Source: G963675935 sp963823895 (lineage in GTDB: Bacteria; Planctomycetota; Planctomycetia; Pirellulales; Thermoguttaceae). Taken from it: 64,000 bases of DNA. A model generated the notes under the pieces. It had not been told where the DNA came from, made no database searches, and saw only the letters and a program-made list of their open reading frames with translations. Positions 50,278-58,894 of this stretch are shown in pieces (positions within the stretch are counted from its first letter, which is position 1; each line of letters begins with the position of its first letter). Location: assembly GCA_963823895.1 (NCBI GenBank), contig CAWGNG010000038.1:124001-188000 (forward strand), given 5' to 3'. A program made the translations under genes and the position numbers.

Positions 50278-51108
50278 ATGATCGAGAGAGAGTATGACAT
50301 CAGCGGAGCGATCGTCTTCTGGTCGCTCCAGCCTACCCCGTACCAGGCGGTGCGGGAGGTCTTCACTGAAATGGGCTACGCCGATTGCGTGCCCAATCCC
50401 CGCACGGACCAGTCCGCGCTGGAGAACAGCATCCGCGCCGTCTACGGTACGCGGAACAAGACCATCATCAGCCGCAAGCAACCGAAGCGGAACGGCGTGG
50501 AGTTGGTCAACATCGAGCGGAGCACGCAGCGCAACGGCTACATCACGAACTTCGGGGCCAGGGTGCTGGGCAGCCGGGTCAAGGCGGACTACGGATTCGC
50601 CGACGAGGGCGCCCTGACCGAGGAGTTCCTGAAGCTCAAGGCCCGCCTGACCACCACGGCCGTGGGCCAAGCGCTGGTGGCGGTGCTGGAGAAGATGGAC
50701 GGCATGACCGGCCTCAAGCCCGGCGTGTACTACATCCCCGAGCACCACCTGAAGCGCTGGAAGGAACTGGCGGAGCGGGTCGAGGGCTGCCAGGAGGGCA
50801 ACAAGATCACCACGGCGCGGGTGGCGATGGACGAGGGGACCGCCCGGACCATCCGGGATACCCTGACCCAGGAGGTCCAGGAGAAGGCCGCCAAGCTCTT
50901 GGACGACGTGTCGAAGGGAACGCTCAACGACACCCAACTCCAGAGTCGCGCCAAGGAGGCGCAGGCATTGGTAGACCGCGTGACCCTGTACAGTTCGATC
51001 CTCAACGAGGGGCTGGAAGGGCTGAAGAGCGTGGCGCAACTGGCCAGCGGCGCAGCGGCGGCCGCGGTCATGCAGGACTTCGCCGCGGGAATCGGAATGT
51101 GCGCGTAA
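50278..51108 (+). CDS. DUF6744-like protein
   Basis: ATG at 50278 follows CCTGTAGGAGGTCTTCC. The 276 residues begin IEREYDISGAIVFWSLQPTP, with SALENSIRAVYGTRNKTIIS, RKQPKRNGVELVNIERSTQR in the middle and a helical C-terminus (LDDVSKGTLNDTQLQSRAKE). The layout resembles the DUF6744 family from phages and plasmids (from memory, not checked). It directly precedes the MoxR-like and VWA genes, so the three probably act together. Confidence 0.7.
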   Translation: MIEREYDISGAIVFWSLQPTPYQAVREVFTEMGYADCVPNPRTDQSALENSIRAVYGTRNKTIISRKQPKRNGVELVNIERSTQRNGYITNFGARVLGSRVKADYGFADEGALTEEFLKLKARLTTTAVGQALVAVLEKMDGMTGLKPGVYYIPEHHLKRWKELAERVEGCQEGNKITTARVAMDEGTARTIRDTLTQEVQEKAAKLLDDVSKGTLNDTQLQSRAKEAQALVDRVTLYSSILNEGLEGLKSVAQLASGAAAAAVMQDFAAGIGMCA

Positions 51109-51133
51109 GCGGGTAGGGCAAGGCGTTTCGTTA

Positions 51134-51163
51134 CTGCCCCGTCGCATTCGTGCGCCGGGGCAG
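51134..51163 (+). promoter_or_regulatory. Intercistronic hairpin 4
   Basis: CTGCCCCG (51134-51141)/CGGGGCAG (51156-51163) with inner CGCA/TGCG around TTCG forms a stable hairpin 34 bases before the MoxR-like start. Confidence 0.6.
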
Positions 51164-51196
51164 ACCCGAATCTCTTTACCCCATAGGAGCAGGATC

Positions 51197-52375
51197 ATGC
51201 CCTGTAAAACGACACCCAACCTGATCTTCTGGACGGTGGCGCAGACCGGCAAGGTCACGCCGCTGGTCTCCGGCCCGCCCGGCTGCGGCAAGTCCAGGAC
51301 CGTCGAAGCCTTCGCCCGCGCCATGTCGCGTCCGTGCTATACGCTAATTGGCTCCCTCCGCGAGCCGGCCGACATCGGCGGCTATCCTTATCCCATAAGG
51401 ATAGAGGGAGGCGAATCCTATATGGCGGTCATGCCGCCAAGGTGGGCACTGGACTGCTCAATGTGCCCGACCATCGTGTTCATCGACGAGTTGACCACCT
51501 GCCCGCCGGCCGTGCAAGCGGCGCTGCTGGGGCTGATTGCCGAGAACCGTGTCGGTGACTACACGCTCTCCGCTGCCACCTGGAAGCTGGCCGCCTGTAA
51601 TCCACCAGACTGCGCCGCCAACGGTTCCGAGATTGAGCCGCCCGTGGCCAACCGCCTGCTCCACCTGCCGTGGGAGACGGACACCGAGGCGTGGACGCGG
51701 GGCATGGGCAACGCCTTGAGCTTCCCGCAGCCGAGCTTTGTGCCGTTGCCGCCGGATTGGGAGAAGTGCGTCGGCCGTAACACCGCGCTGGTCGGGGCGT
51801 TCCACAAGCACAAGCCGGGGCTGTTGCAAGCCTACCCGAAAGACAGGGCCAAGACATCGGGGCCGTGGCCCTCGATTCGCTCTTGGACCAATGCGGCCCT
51901 CTGCGCCGCGGCGATGGAAGCGATCGGCGCCGAACCGCTCTTGCGCTATCGGGCCGTTGCCGGTTGCGTGGGCGAAGAGGCGGCGCTGGAGTTCCAGACG
52001 TGGGAGCAATCGCTCGACCTGCCAGACCCAGAGGATTGGCTGGGCAAGGCCGCGGACTGGCGGAGCAATGGACCGAAGGGCGGTGCCTTGGCGCTGGACA
52101 TTCCGCCGCGTTGCGATCAAGTCATGGCGGCGCTGGCGGCGCTGGTGGACCGGGTTAAAAACCACGGCCTTGGCTCCAACGGCAAGCCCACGGAAGGGCG
52201 CTGGCTGGCGGCGGTGGACTGCTTTGCCGAAGTGGCAAAATGCTGGCTGGAACCGGCGATTGCCGCGGCCGGCCCGCTCTACTTCGCCGTGCCCCATGCC
52301 TCGGTTCTGGTCAAGGCCCCGGCGGATTTCAGCAACACGGTGTTGCAGATTCACAAGAATATCATGGCGGCGTAG
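51197..52375 (+). CDS. MoxR-type AAA+ ATPase
   Basis: ATG at 51197 follows CCCATAGGAGCAGGATC. The 392-residue ATPase has Walker A GPPGCGKS (residues 26-33), the Walker-B-like IVFIDELTTCPPAVQAALLG (near 93) and sensor-1-like WKLAACNPPD. The arrangement fits MoxR/CobS-like ATPases, which usually remodel partner proteins through a VWA-domain adaptor. The next gene, 12 bases downstream, encodes such a VWA protein. The C-terminal 150 residues or so form a helical domain without an obvious signature. Confidence 0.85.
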   Translation: MPCKTTPNLIFWTVAQTGKVTPLVSGPPGCGKSRTVEAFARAMSRPCYTLIGSLREPADIGGYPYPIRIEGGESYMAVMPPRWALDCSMCPTIVFIDELTTCPPAVQAALLGLIAENRVGDYTLSAATWKLAACNPPDCAANGSEIEPPVANRLLHLPWETDTEAWTRGMGNALSFPQPSFVPLPPDWEKCVGRNTALVGAFHKHKPGLLQAYPKDRAKTSGPWPSIRSWTNAALCAAAMEAIGAEPLLRYRAVAGCVGEEAALEFQTWEQSLDLPDPEDWLGKAADWRSNGPKGGALALDIPPRCDQVMAALAALVDRVKNHGLGSNGKPTEGRWLAAVDCFAEVAKCWLEPAIAAAGPLYFAVPHASVLVKAPADFSNTVLQIHKNIMAA

Positions 52376-52387
52376 AGGAGCAATGCC

Positions 52388-53827
52388 ATGAACCAGAAAC
52401 TCGCCGAAGCGCGTATACTCGCCGCCCGGAAGATGCCCTACATGACGCATCAGGTGATGACGCTCATCCCCGTGGAGCGGCCGGGGCTGGGGACGATGGC
52501 CGTGGATGAGTATTGCCGGATGTACTTCGATCCCGCGTTCCTGGAAGGCCGCGACCTGAAGCATTTGGCGTTCGTCGTGTTGCACGAGGCGATCCACGTT
52601 TGGAGCCGGCACGCCAAGCGGTGCGTGCGCCTGCTGGGCGAGAGACCGGCCAACGATCGGCTGGGGATATGGCGGCAGGCCGTCGATGCCGCCGTCAACG
52701 ACGTTCTGGAGCAATCCGGCCTGCGCTGCCCTGATGAGGGAATCACGCCGGCCAAGTTGGGCCTACCTCGCAACAAGACGGCGGAGGAATACTTCGACCT
52801 GCTGATGCAGCGGGCGGCGACGGAGCAAGAGCAGCAACGCCAGCAAACCCAACAGGAGCAACAGGACGATGCCGGCGAAGAGAGCCAACAGGACGGTGAG
52901 AGCGGCGAAGGGCAGGACGAAGCCGACCAGGAAGGCCAGGATGAGGGCCAGGAGCCAGGCGACGCGGACGGTAAGGGCCAGGGAGGCGAAGGCGACCAAC
53001 AGGGCGAAGAAGGCCAGGGTGAACGTGGCGAAGGCCAGGACGGTAGCGGCGAAGAGGGCGAAGGCGATGGAGAGCCGAGCGCCGCGAAGATCGGCGGGAG
53101 TTCTGCGGATGGCCAAGAGCGACCGTGGGAGGATGGCCCGCCGTCTCAAGAGCATCCCGGCTTGGCGGAACATGACCAGAACCTCGTGAAAGCCGCCGTG
53201 GCCAAGGCCATCGAACAGTATCAACAACAGCGGGGCCGTGGCAGCGTACCCGGCGGATTGGCCCGCGCCGCCGCCGAGTTGCTCCACCCCAAGGTTGACC
53301 CAGCCAAGGAACTGCTGGCCAAGGTGAAGTACGCCGTGGGCTGCACGTCGGGTTTCGGGGATTTTACTTACCGCAAGCCCAATCGGCGGCAACCGCAAGG
53401 CGGCGCACTGCTGCCGGCACACGTCAAGCCGATTCCCCGCGTGACGGTGATCGTCGATACCAGCGGCAGCATGGAACAGAGCGACCTTGCCCTGGCGCTG
53501 GGCGTGATTGGTAACGCCCTCCGCTCGCTGCCCGATCCGCGTGGTCTGCGGGTCTTGGCCGGCGATACGGCCGTGGCGTGCGCGAAGAACATCTTTCGCC
53601 CCGAGCAGATCGAACTCCACGGTGGCGGCGGCACGGATATGGCGGCAATGATCGTGGCGGCGTGCGAGGAGCGGCCTGCCCCCAAGGCGATTCTCGTTGT
53701 GACCGATGGTTACACCGGCTGGCCCTCAAAACCTGTGGGGCCGCGGGTAGTGGCCTGCCTCACGCAAGCCGGGACGACCGACGGCGTGCCGAAGTGGATT
53801 GATGCCGTAGTGCCTCAACCGATCTGA
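52388..53827 (+). CDS. HExxH metallopeptidase-like protein with VWA domain
   Basis: The 479-residue protein starts after TAGAGGAGCAATGCC. The N-terminal domain has HEAIHVWSRH (HEAIH at residues 66-70), a zinc-peptidase-like motif of the DUF2201/PF13203 type. A Gln/Glu/Gly-rich linker (about 140-260) follows. The C-terminal VWA domain has VTVIVDTSGSMEQSDLALAL (MIDAS DxSxS, near 356) and HGGGGTDM and VVTDGYTGW. The last five residues (VPQPI) are supplied by an IS630-type element. Without it the frame reads DAVVLKPED and stops at 55060. With the MoxR-like ATPase it forms a probable ATPase-adaptor pair. Confidence 0.88.
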   Translation: MNQKLAEARILAARKMPYMTHQVMTLIPVERPGLGTMAVDEYCRMYFDPAFLEGRDLKHLAFVVLHEAIHVWSRHAKRCVRLLGERPANDRLGIWRQAVDAAVNDVLEQSGLRCPDEGITPAKLGLPRNKTAEEYFDLLMQRAATEQEQQRQQTQQEQQDDAGEESQQDGESGEGQDEADQEGQDEGQEPGDADGKGQGGEGDQQGEEGQGERGEGQDGSGEEGEGDGEPSAAKIGGSSADGQERPWEDGPPSQEHPGLAEHDQNLVKAAVAKAIEQYQQQRGRGSVPGGLARAAAELLHPKVDPAKELLAKVKYAVGCTSGFGDFTYRKPNRRQPQGGALLPAHVKPIPRVTVIVDTSGSMEQSDLALALGVIGNALRSLPDPRGLRVLAGDTAVACAKNIFRPEQIELHGGGGTDMAAMIVAACEERPAPKAILVVTDGYTGWPSKPVGPRVVACLTQAGTTDGVPKWIDAVVPQPI

Positions 53828-55039
53828 CTTGACAGGTTTTGGTGGAGATGGTATTTCGCTTTCCGGGGCAACAACCTGTCAGGAGAGCGAACATGGGCAA
53901 GGAAGCCAAGTACGTGGTTCGGCTATCGAACGAGGAACGAGGTCAATTGGAGGATCTTGTGGCGCGAGGACGGGTGGCGAAGGCGACTCGTCAGCGGGCA
54001 CAGGTGTTGCTACGTGCCGATCAGGGGCAGGGAGGTTCCTGCGCCGTGGACGAAGCGATTGCGGATTTGGTGGGCGTCAGCTTATCGACGGTCCACCGAG
54101 TTCGGCAACAGTTCGTCGAAGAAGGTTGGGAGGCATCGTTGTACCGTAAGCCGGCCACAAATCGACAATATCGCAAACTGGACGGTGTGCAAGAGGCCCA
54201 CTTGGTGGCTTTGGCCTGTTCGTCACCGCCAACGGGCCGGGTGTGTTGGACGATGCAACTGCTGGCCGACAAATTGGTGGAATTGGAGATCGTCGAATCG
54301 ATTGGGCGCGAGGCCGTTCGCACCACGCTGAAAAAAACGTTCTTCAGCCCTGGCGCAAAGAGCAATGGGTATTGCCGCCGGAGCAAAACGCCGATTTTGT
54401 CTGCGCGATGGAAGACGTGCTTGAAGTCTACCAACGGCCCTACGATCCGCAGCGACCGGTCGTGTGTTTTGACGAGCAAAGCAGGCAATTGACCAAAGAA
54501 ACACGTCGGGCGATTCCCGCCGCGCCTGGGCGTCCGGCGCGGGTGGATTACGAATATGAGCGTAACGGAACGGCCAATCTGTTTATGATCTTTGAGCCGC
54601 TGGCGGGCAAGCGTCGCGTGAAGGTGACCGACCGACGTACCGCGTTGGATTTCGCCGAGGTGATTCGGGAGTTGGTGGACAGCTATCCGATGGCGGAGAA
54701 AATCGTGTTGGTGATGGACAACTTGAACACGCACAAGATGGCTTCGCTCTACGAGGCGTTTGCCCCCGACGAGGCTCGCCGACTGATCGAACGGCTGGAG
54801 GTTCACTACACGCCGAAACACGGCAGTTGGCTGGACATGGCCGAGACGGAGTTAAGCGTGATGACCAAACAGTGCCTTCGGCGGCGGATTCCCGATAAAC
54901 CCACACTGGTCCGCGAGGTTGCCGCTTGGGAATCCACACGAAACACCGCTCGATGCCGCATCGACTGGCGTTTCACTACAGCCAACGCCCGAATCAAACT
55001 CAAACGCCTCTACCCGTCAATTCAGGTCGGTTGAGGCAG
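53810..55039 (+). mobile_element. IS630-type element inserted in the 3' end of the VWA gene, 1,230 bp
   Basis: The left end (GTGCCTCAACCGATCTGACT) and the reversed right end (CTGCCTCAACCGACCTGAAT) match at 23 of 27 positions. The dinucleotide TA flanks both sides (53808-53809 and 55040-55041), the expected IS630/Tc1 target duplication. The transposase gene is intact apart from a -1 slip site, so the element looks recent. Confidence 0.88.
53893..55034 (+). CDS. IS630-family transposase, read with a -1 frameshift
   Basis: The first frame starts MGKEAKYVVRLSNEERGQLE with a helix-turn-helix (EAIADLVGVSLSTVHRVRQQ) and reaches TTLKK at the slippery run A7 followed by C (54331-54338). A -1 shift continues NVLQPWRKEQWVLPPEQNAD in the second frame to 55034. 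DDE motifs are VVCFDEQSRQLTKE, VLVMDNLNTHKMASLYEAF and TPKHGSWLDMAETELSVMTK. Programmed frameshifting at A-runs is common in IS630-family elements, which favours a functional gene over a broken one. Confidence 0.82.
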
Positions 55040-55058
55040 TAGTCCTGAAGCCGGAGGA

Positions 55059-55721
55059 CTAAACTCGCCGTCGTCGCCAAGCGTAGGCAAGCAGGCCGAT
55101 GGCACCGACACCAAACAGGGCGAGGGTGGAGGGTTCGGGGACTGCCGTGGCGATAACCCAAGAGTCGGCGGTGCCAAGGATCAGGTTGGGGTATTGCTCG
55201 GTATTGGCCCATCCCGCAAGCCAATTACCGCCATTGTTATAGGTCGCCCAAAATTCGTCATTGCTTACGGCGGCAGTGGAACGATAATATTCCAGGAGTG
55301 TAGTACCCCCGGAGTATGGGCCTGGGGGGAGATCCTGATCTTCAAAGAGCAGTTGATTCGTTACTCCCTGATTCGTCGGGGCTGGGATCGTAAGCGACGT
55401 ATGGGTGGCCCATAACGTACCGATGAGCCCAAACGACCCGGGGGAGATTGGGGATGTGATTGACCCGTAGGTTGCGGTTTGGATCGTGTACGACCCTCCC
55501 ACGATATCGGCGGCGGTCAAGGATCCCGTCGCGCCATCCGTAATGATGTCACCGGAAAGTGTATCGGTGGTGCCGGTCGCGATGTCGGTCTCGTAGGCAG
55601 GGTAGTCAACAAAGTTGTAAATGTCACCCCTTGCATTGGAAATGGTTGCCAAAAGGACCGCCGAAAACAATGAAAGGGCAGCAGCCAGGGCGAAACGCCT
55701 GATGTGCAGAAACGGAGCCAT
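55059..55721 (-). CDS. PEP-CTERM secreted protein
   Basis: The start is placed at ATG 55721 (AAGGAGAGTATGTT upstream), giving a signal peptide (RRFALAAALSLFSAVLLATI). The protein ends AVPEPSTLALFGVGAIGLLA followed by WRRRR, a PEP-CTERM anchor. The body (GSYTIQTATYGSITSPISPG, TSLTIPAPTNQGVTNQLLFE) is beta-rich with no known domain. Its stop lies just outside the original end of the VWA gene, so the two converge tail to tail. Confidence 0.82.
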   Translation of the reverse strand: MAPFLHIRRFALAAALSLFSAVLLATISNARGDIYNFVDYPAYETDIATGTTDTLSGDIITDGATGSLTAADIVGGSYTIQTATYGSITSPISPGSFGLIGTLWATHTSLTIPAPTNQGVTNQLLFEDQDLPPGPYSGGTTLLEYYRSTAAVSNDEFWATYNNGGNWLAGWANTEQYPNLILGTADSWVIATAVPEPSTLALFGVGAIGLLAYAWRRRRV

Positions 55722-56083
55722 AACATACTCTCCTTGAAAAAGGAAAAAACAAAAAAACAGTTGGACCACACGTGCTCTCTCTGAATCCGTTTTCTTCGTT
55801 CCGGGTTTCTTCGTTCTTGCTGACGATCGCCATCGCCGGCTCGCGATTTGTTCGTCTGCCGCCGTTTGCGGGTGCGAGGGTGATTCATCTTAGGGAAAAG
55901 GAGTACAAAACGGCCCCGAGTTACCGTTTCCCATGTAAAGGTCAATAACCCAGCAAAAGTTCTTCCGGCTTTTCTTGGAATAGGTGCAAAAGCCGCATTT
56001 TTCGGAAGGATCAGCATTTCGCTCAGAGCACCCAGAGCCACGACTGGAGCCAATGGCCTCGGTCTCAAGTCTCGGCGTATTGG

Positions 56084-56752
56084 CTACGCCATCCGTCTTC
56101 GCCATCGCCAAGCGTAGGCGAGCAGGCCGAAGATACCGACACCGAGGAGGACGATGGTGGATGGTTCCGGGACCGTCCATACACCAGAGATCTGCACCTG
56201 TAGTCCGGTCAAGGCCACGTCATTGTAGACTTCAAATTGCAACGGTTGATTGGTTCCCCACCAGGACGGGTCAACAGGGAACGTAAACGAAAAAGGGGTT
56301 AAAGAGTAGTGGTCCGGGTTTTCGGAGGAGAAGACACCGGGATCCTGCGCTCCTAAATAGACGCCACCAATGGTGGTTGATTCAATGTAATCGTCAGCTG
56401 CCCACAGGCCGGTCAGTGTTCCGGTTGTTGCCCCACTCACAACGGGGATCGAAGTCGTGTACGTGTAGTTGCCGTTGTCGAAGTCGCTGCTGCAACTGCC
56501 GCTGGGGTTGATCCACTGCGAGGTGGTTGTGTTGTCCACCCAAACGCCGCCGTAACTACCAGATGCGTAGGCGGTGTTGTACGTCCCCATCCAAGCGGAA
56601 AGGGCATAATGAGGGTCGGCGCTACCGATGGGAATCAAGCTACCGTTGTCGTAAACACCCGTATTATACACCTGGATAGGAACCTGCCCTACCGCACTGC
56701 TGGCGTATAACGCAACCACCATGCTGATACCAAATCCTAAACTGCGCAACAT
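56084..56752 (-). CDS. PEP-CTERM secreted protein
   Basis: The start at ATG 56752 follows GAAGGAGTGCTAATC. The signal peptide (MLRSLGFGISMVVALYASSA) leads a beta-rich body (YALSAWMGTYNTAYASGSYG, TTGTLTGLWAADDYIESTTI) ending TVPEPSTIVLLGVGIFGLLA followed by WRWRRR. It is a paralogue in style, though not in sequence, of the PEP-CTERM gene at 55059. Function unknown. Confidence 0.82.
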   Translation of the reverse strand: MLRSLGFGISMVVALYASSAVGQVPIQVYNTGVYDNGSLIPIGSADPHYALSAWMGTYNTAYASGSYGGVWVDNTTTSQWINPSGSCSSDFDNGNYTYTTSIPVVSGATTGTLTGLWAADDYIESTTIGGVYLGAQDPGVFSSENPDHYSLTPFSFTFPVDPSWWGTNQPLQFEVYNDVALTGLQVQISGVWTVPEPSTIVLLGVGIFGLLAYAWRWRRRMA

Positions 56753-57313
56753 GATTAGCACTCCTTCGTGTAAAGTGAGAAAGAAAACACTCGTTTCCGT
56801 GCGTCGGTATTCTGGTCGCCACCGCCGTGATGAGGAGGGCAATTGGTGCAACTACTGCGGCGGAGCAAACCTCTCTATCTAACTAAATGTGGGAATTCCT
56901 CCAAATTGGAATGAAAAATGGAGAGAATCTCCTGTAGCCGCTCTACCCCCAACGCACGCTGGGGAATCAAGTCAAACGGCATAAGTGCGACTATCGCCTC
57001 TCCCTGCGGAAAGGGAAGCCAACGTGATCGCGTCAGCAAGACGCTGACGAACAAACAACTTCGCGGTCTCCTTTCTTTGGATAACGGTCTGCTCTCGCCC
57101 CAGCGACATAACTTTTCCTGCCGCTAGCTTGACACAGCTGTCGCTGTAGTCAACCCCCCGGCTTGCAATTTCTCTAGAATCTCGGCGTATTTGCCCCCCC
57201 ACGGCACACGCGATCGCCGCCGGGCGAGGATCGTGTTCCTCGCGTCTTGCACGTGAAGCTGGGAGAGCCATTGAAAACCCTCAGACTGGCCATGCTGCCA
57301 GAGGAGTAAACCC
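56753..57313. other. Intergenic region, no gene seen
   Basis: No frame combines a start signal and protein-like sequence. The promoter for the PEP-CTERM gene on the minus strand and a promoter for the plus-strand genes at 57314 onwards should be here. GTCAGC...GCTGAC (57034-57047) is a short hairpin. Confidence 0.4.
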
Positions 57314-57628
57314 ATGCTCGGTGACTTTTGGAGTGACGCGGACATTATCGACATCTACACCCGCCGGCAGGCCATTGAGGACGGCGTGCTGGTGCAACTG
57401 AGTGGCCACGGCTATCACAGGGCAAACAACGATGAGCAACGAGTCCTGGACGAGCTTTGCGTGGCGATTGAGGCGGAGTTGGATCAAGTCCACAAGCAAG
57501 CCTGCCGCCGGCTGGAAGAGTTGGGCTACGCCGAGATCGAGTACCGCGACAGCGACGAGTACCTGAACGATGAGCTAACCGCCAACGACCATTACCTGTT
57601 CACCGCGGAAGGGGAGTTCGATTCGTGA
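57314..57628 (+). CDS. Small protein with DUF6573-like N-terminus
   Basis: ATG at 57314 follows AGAGGAGTAAACCC. The 104 residues start MLGDFWSDADIIDIYTRRQA, IEDGVLVQLS, which resembles the N-terminus of DUF6573 plasmid/phage proteins (from memory). The rest (VLDELCVAIEAELDQVHKQA, RRLEELGYAEIEYRDSDEYL) is helical and acidic and differs from that family. The last bases overlap the next start (GTGA). Confidence 0.65.
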   Translation: MLGDFWSDADIIDIYTRRQAIEDGVLVQLSGHGYHRANNDEQRVLDELCVAIEAELDQVHKQACRRLEELGYAEIEYRDSDEYLNDELTANDHYLFTAEGEFDS

Positions 57629-57846
57629 GATGCCGACCCCGCAAGACATTGGCGGACATCCTGACGACCGGCTGCCCGGACTGCGAAGGCCGGATGCTGA
57701 TTGCCTCGGCCGGTCTGGTCTGTGAGAACGGATGCGGGCGGCTGCTCTACTTCTCGACATCCGAGCGGCAGCAACTCTGCCGCAGCTTCCCTGAACTGGT
57801 AATCGAGTGTGTCCCCGTGTCCAAAATGAAAGTCTGTTCGTACTGA
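57625..57846 (+). CDS. Small zinc-ribbon protein
   Basis: The start is GTG 57625, overlapping the TGA of the previous gene. The 73 residues contain TTGCPDCEGRMLIASAGLVC, ENGCGRLLYFS, a CxxC...CxxxC zinc ribbon. Translation is probably coupled to the preceding gene. Confidence 0.65.
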   Translation: MRCRPRKTLADILTTGCPDCEGRMLIASAGLVCENGCGRLLYFSTSERQQLCRSFPELVIECVPVSKMKVCSY

Positions 57847-57868
57847 ACCCCATAGAGGAGACCATTCC

Positions 57869-58531
57869 ATGCGATTGTCACGTTCCTATCAACCCCGCAC
57901 ATTGGACGAAGTGGTCGGGCAGCCGGCCGTCATTCGGCGGCTGAAGCGGCTGGTGGCTTTGCCTCAGCCTTGCTGTCTGCTGTTCGAGGGCCTCGGCGGC
58001 GTGGGCAAGAGCGCCACGGCCAAGGCCCTCATTCAAGACCTGGGCGTCTGTCCGTTTTCAGGTTTGGTCGAGTATTCCGCCAGCAACTTGAGCATCGACG
58101 AAGTACGCCGCTTGTTCGGCCAGACCTTCCGCTACAAGCCGATGGCGGGCAACCCGTGGCACGTCCTGCTGATCGAGGAGTTGGAACTGATCGTCAGCCG
58201 ACACGTCAACGCAGCGCTGAAGGACGAACTTAGCGAGCAGAACATGCCCGAGCGGCTGATCGTGGTGGCCACCAGCAACGACGCCAGCGGGTTGGACGAG
58301 GCGCTCTTGCAGCGGTTCGAGGTTTTTCCCTTCTCGGCCGGCCCGACGTTTGCGAAAGCCTGCCAGGAGCGGCTGGCCTGGATTTGGCAGCAGGAAGCCG
58401 GCGCCAATGTTCCCATGCCGCTGGGGATGGAGCAAATGGGCTGGCGCAACGGCAACTACTCGATGCGGCGAGCGATGACGGCCTTGGGCGGGGCGCTGGA
58501 ATTGCGTTGCGGGGAGGAAGTGGCCGCATGA
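57869..58531 (+). CDS. Clamp-loader-like AAA+ ATPase
   Basis: ATG at 57869 follows CCATAGAGGAGACCATTCC. The 220 residues start LSRSYQPRTLDEVVGQPAVI, RRLKRLV, the classic N-terminus of RFC/DnaX-type loaders. Walker A GLGGVGKSATAK (about 42-53), the Walker-B-like VLLIEELELIVS (about 100) and RLIVVATSNDASGLDEALLQ, RFEVFPFS (sensor 1 and the SRF-type arginine finger region) follow. The lid domain is short and there is no collar domain, so it is a reduced loader or a standalone ATPase. It overlaps the next gene by four bases. Confidence 0.82.
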   Translation: MRLSRSYQPRTLDEVVGQPAVIRRLKRLVALPQPCCLLFEGLGGVGKSATAKALIQDLGVCPFSGLVEYSASNLSIDEVRRLFGQTFRYKPMAGNPWHVLLIEELELIVSRHVNAALKDELSEQNMPERLIVVATSNDASGLDEALLQRFEVFPFSAGPTFAKACQERLAWIWQQEAGANVPMPLGMEQMGWRNGNYSMRRAMTALGGALELRCGEEVAA

Positions 58532-58710
58532 ACGTGAATGGCAATTCAGATGCGTTCACCCTCAGCAACGTTCCTCCCGAGCCCAAACCTTGGCATGGAG
58601 GCGAACCCGAGAACACCCGGCAGAAGGTGCTGCTTTCTGGCATGGACTGCCAGCCGGGGCAAATGGACCTGTTCGAGACGGATGGGGAGGCCGTGGGACT
58701 GCCTGGGTAG
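58528..58710 (+). CDS. Small protein coupled to the clamp-loader-like gene
   Basis: ATG at 58528 overlaps the preceding stop (ATGA). The 60 residues contain NTRQKVLLSGMDCQPGQMDL, FETDG, a compact motif that I have seen in short accessory proteins but cannot assign. Its coupling suggests a partner of the ATPase. Confidence 0.6.
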   Translation: MNVNGNSDAFTLSNVPPEPKPWHGGEPENTRQKVLLSGMDCQPGQMDLFETDGEAVGLPG

Positions 58711-58894
58711 ATCGCCGATGCCGCGCCGGAAAAAGGCGGAGGGGCCAGGGACATAGACGCTTCTCCCTGCCCGACGCGGGGGCATGATAGCGGCTGTCAG
58801 CACCAAGTACATCGCAGGCCACTCCCGGAGCCCTGCTCGAACTCGGACTGTTGACATGACCATGACCGCTGGGTCAATTCCTCCACCACTTAAC

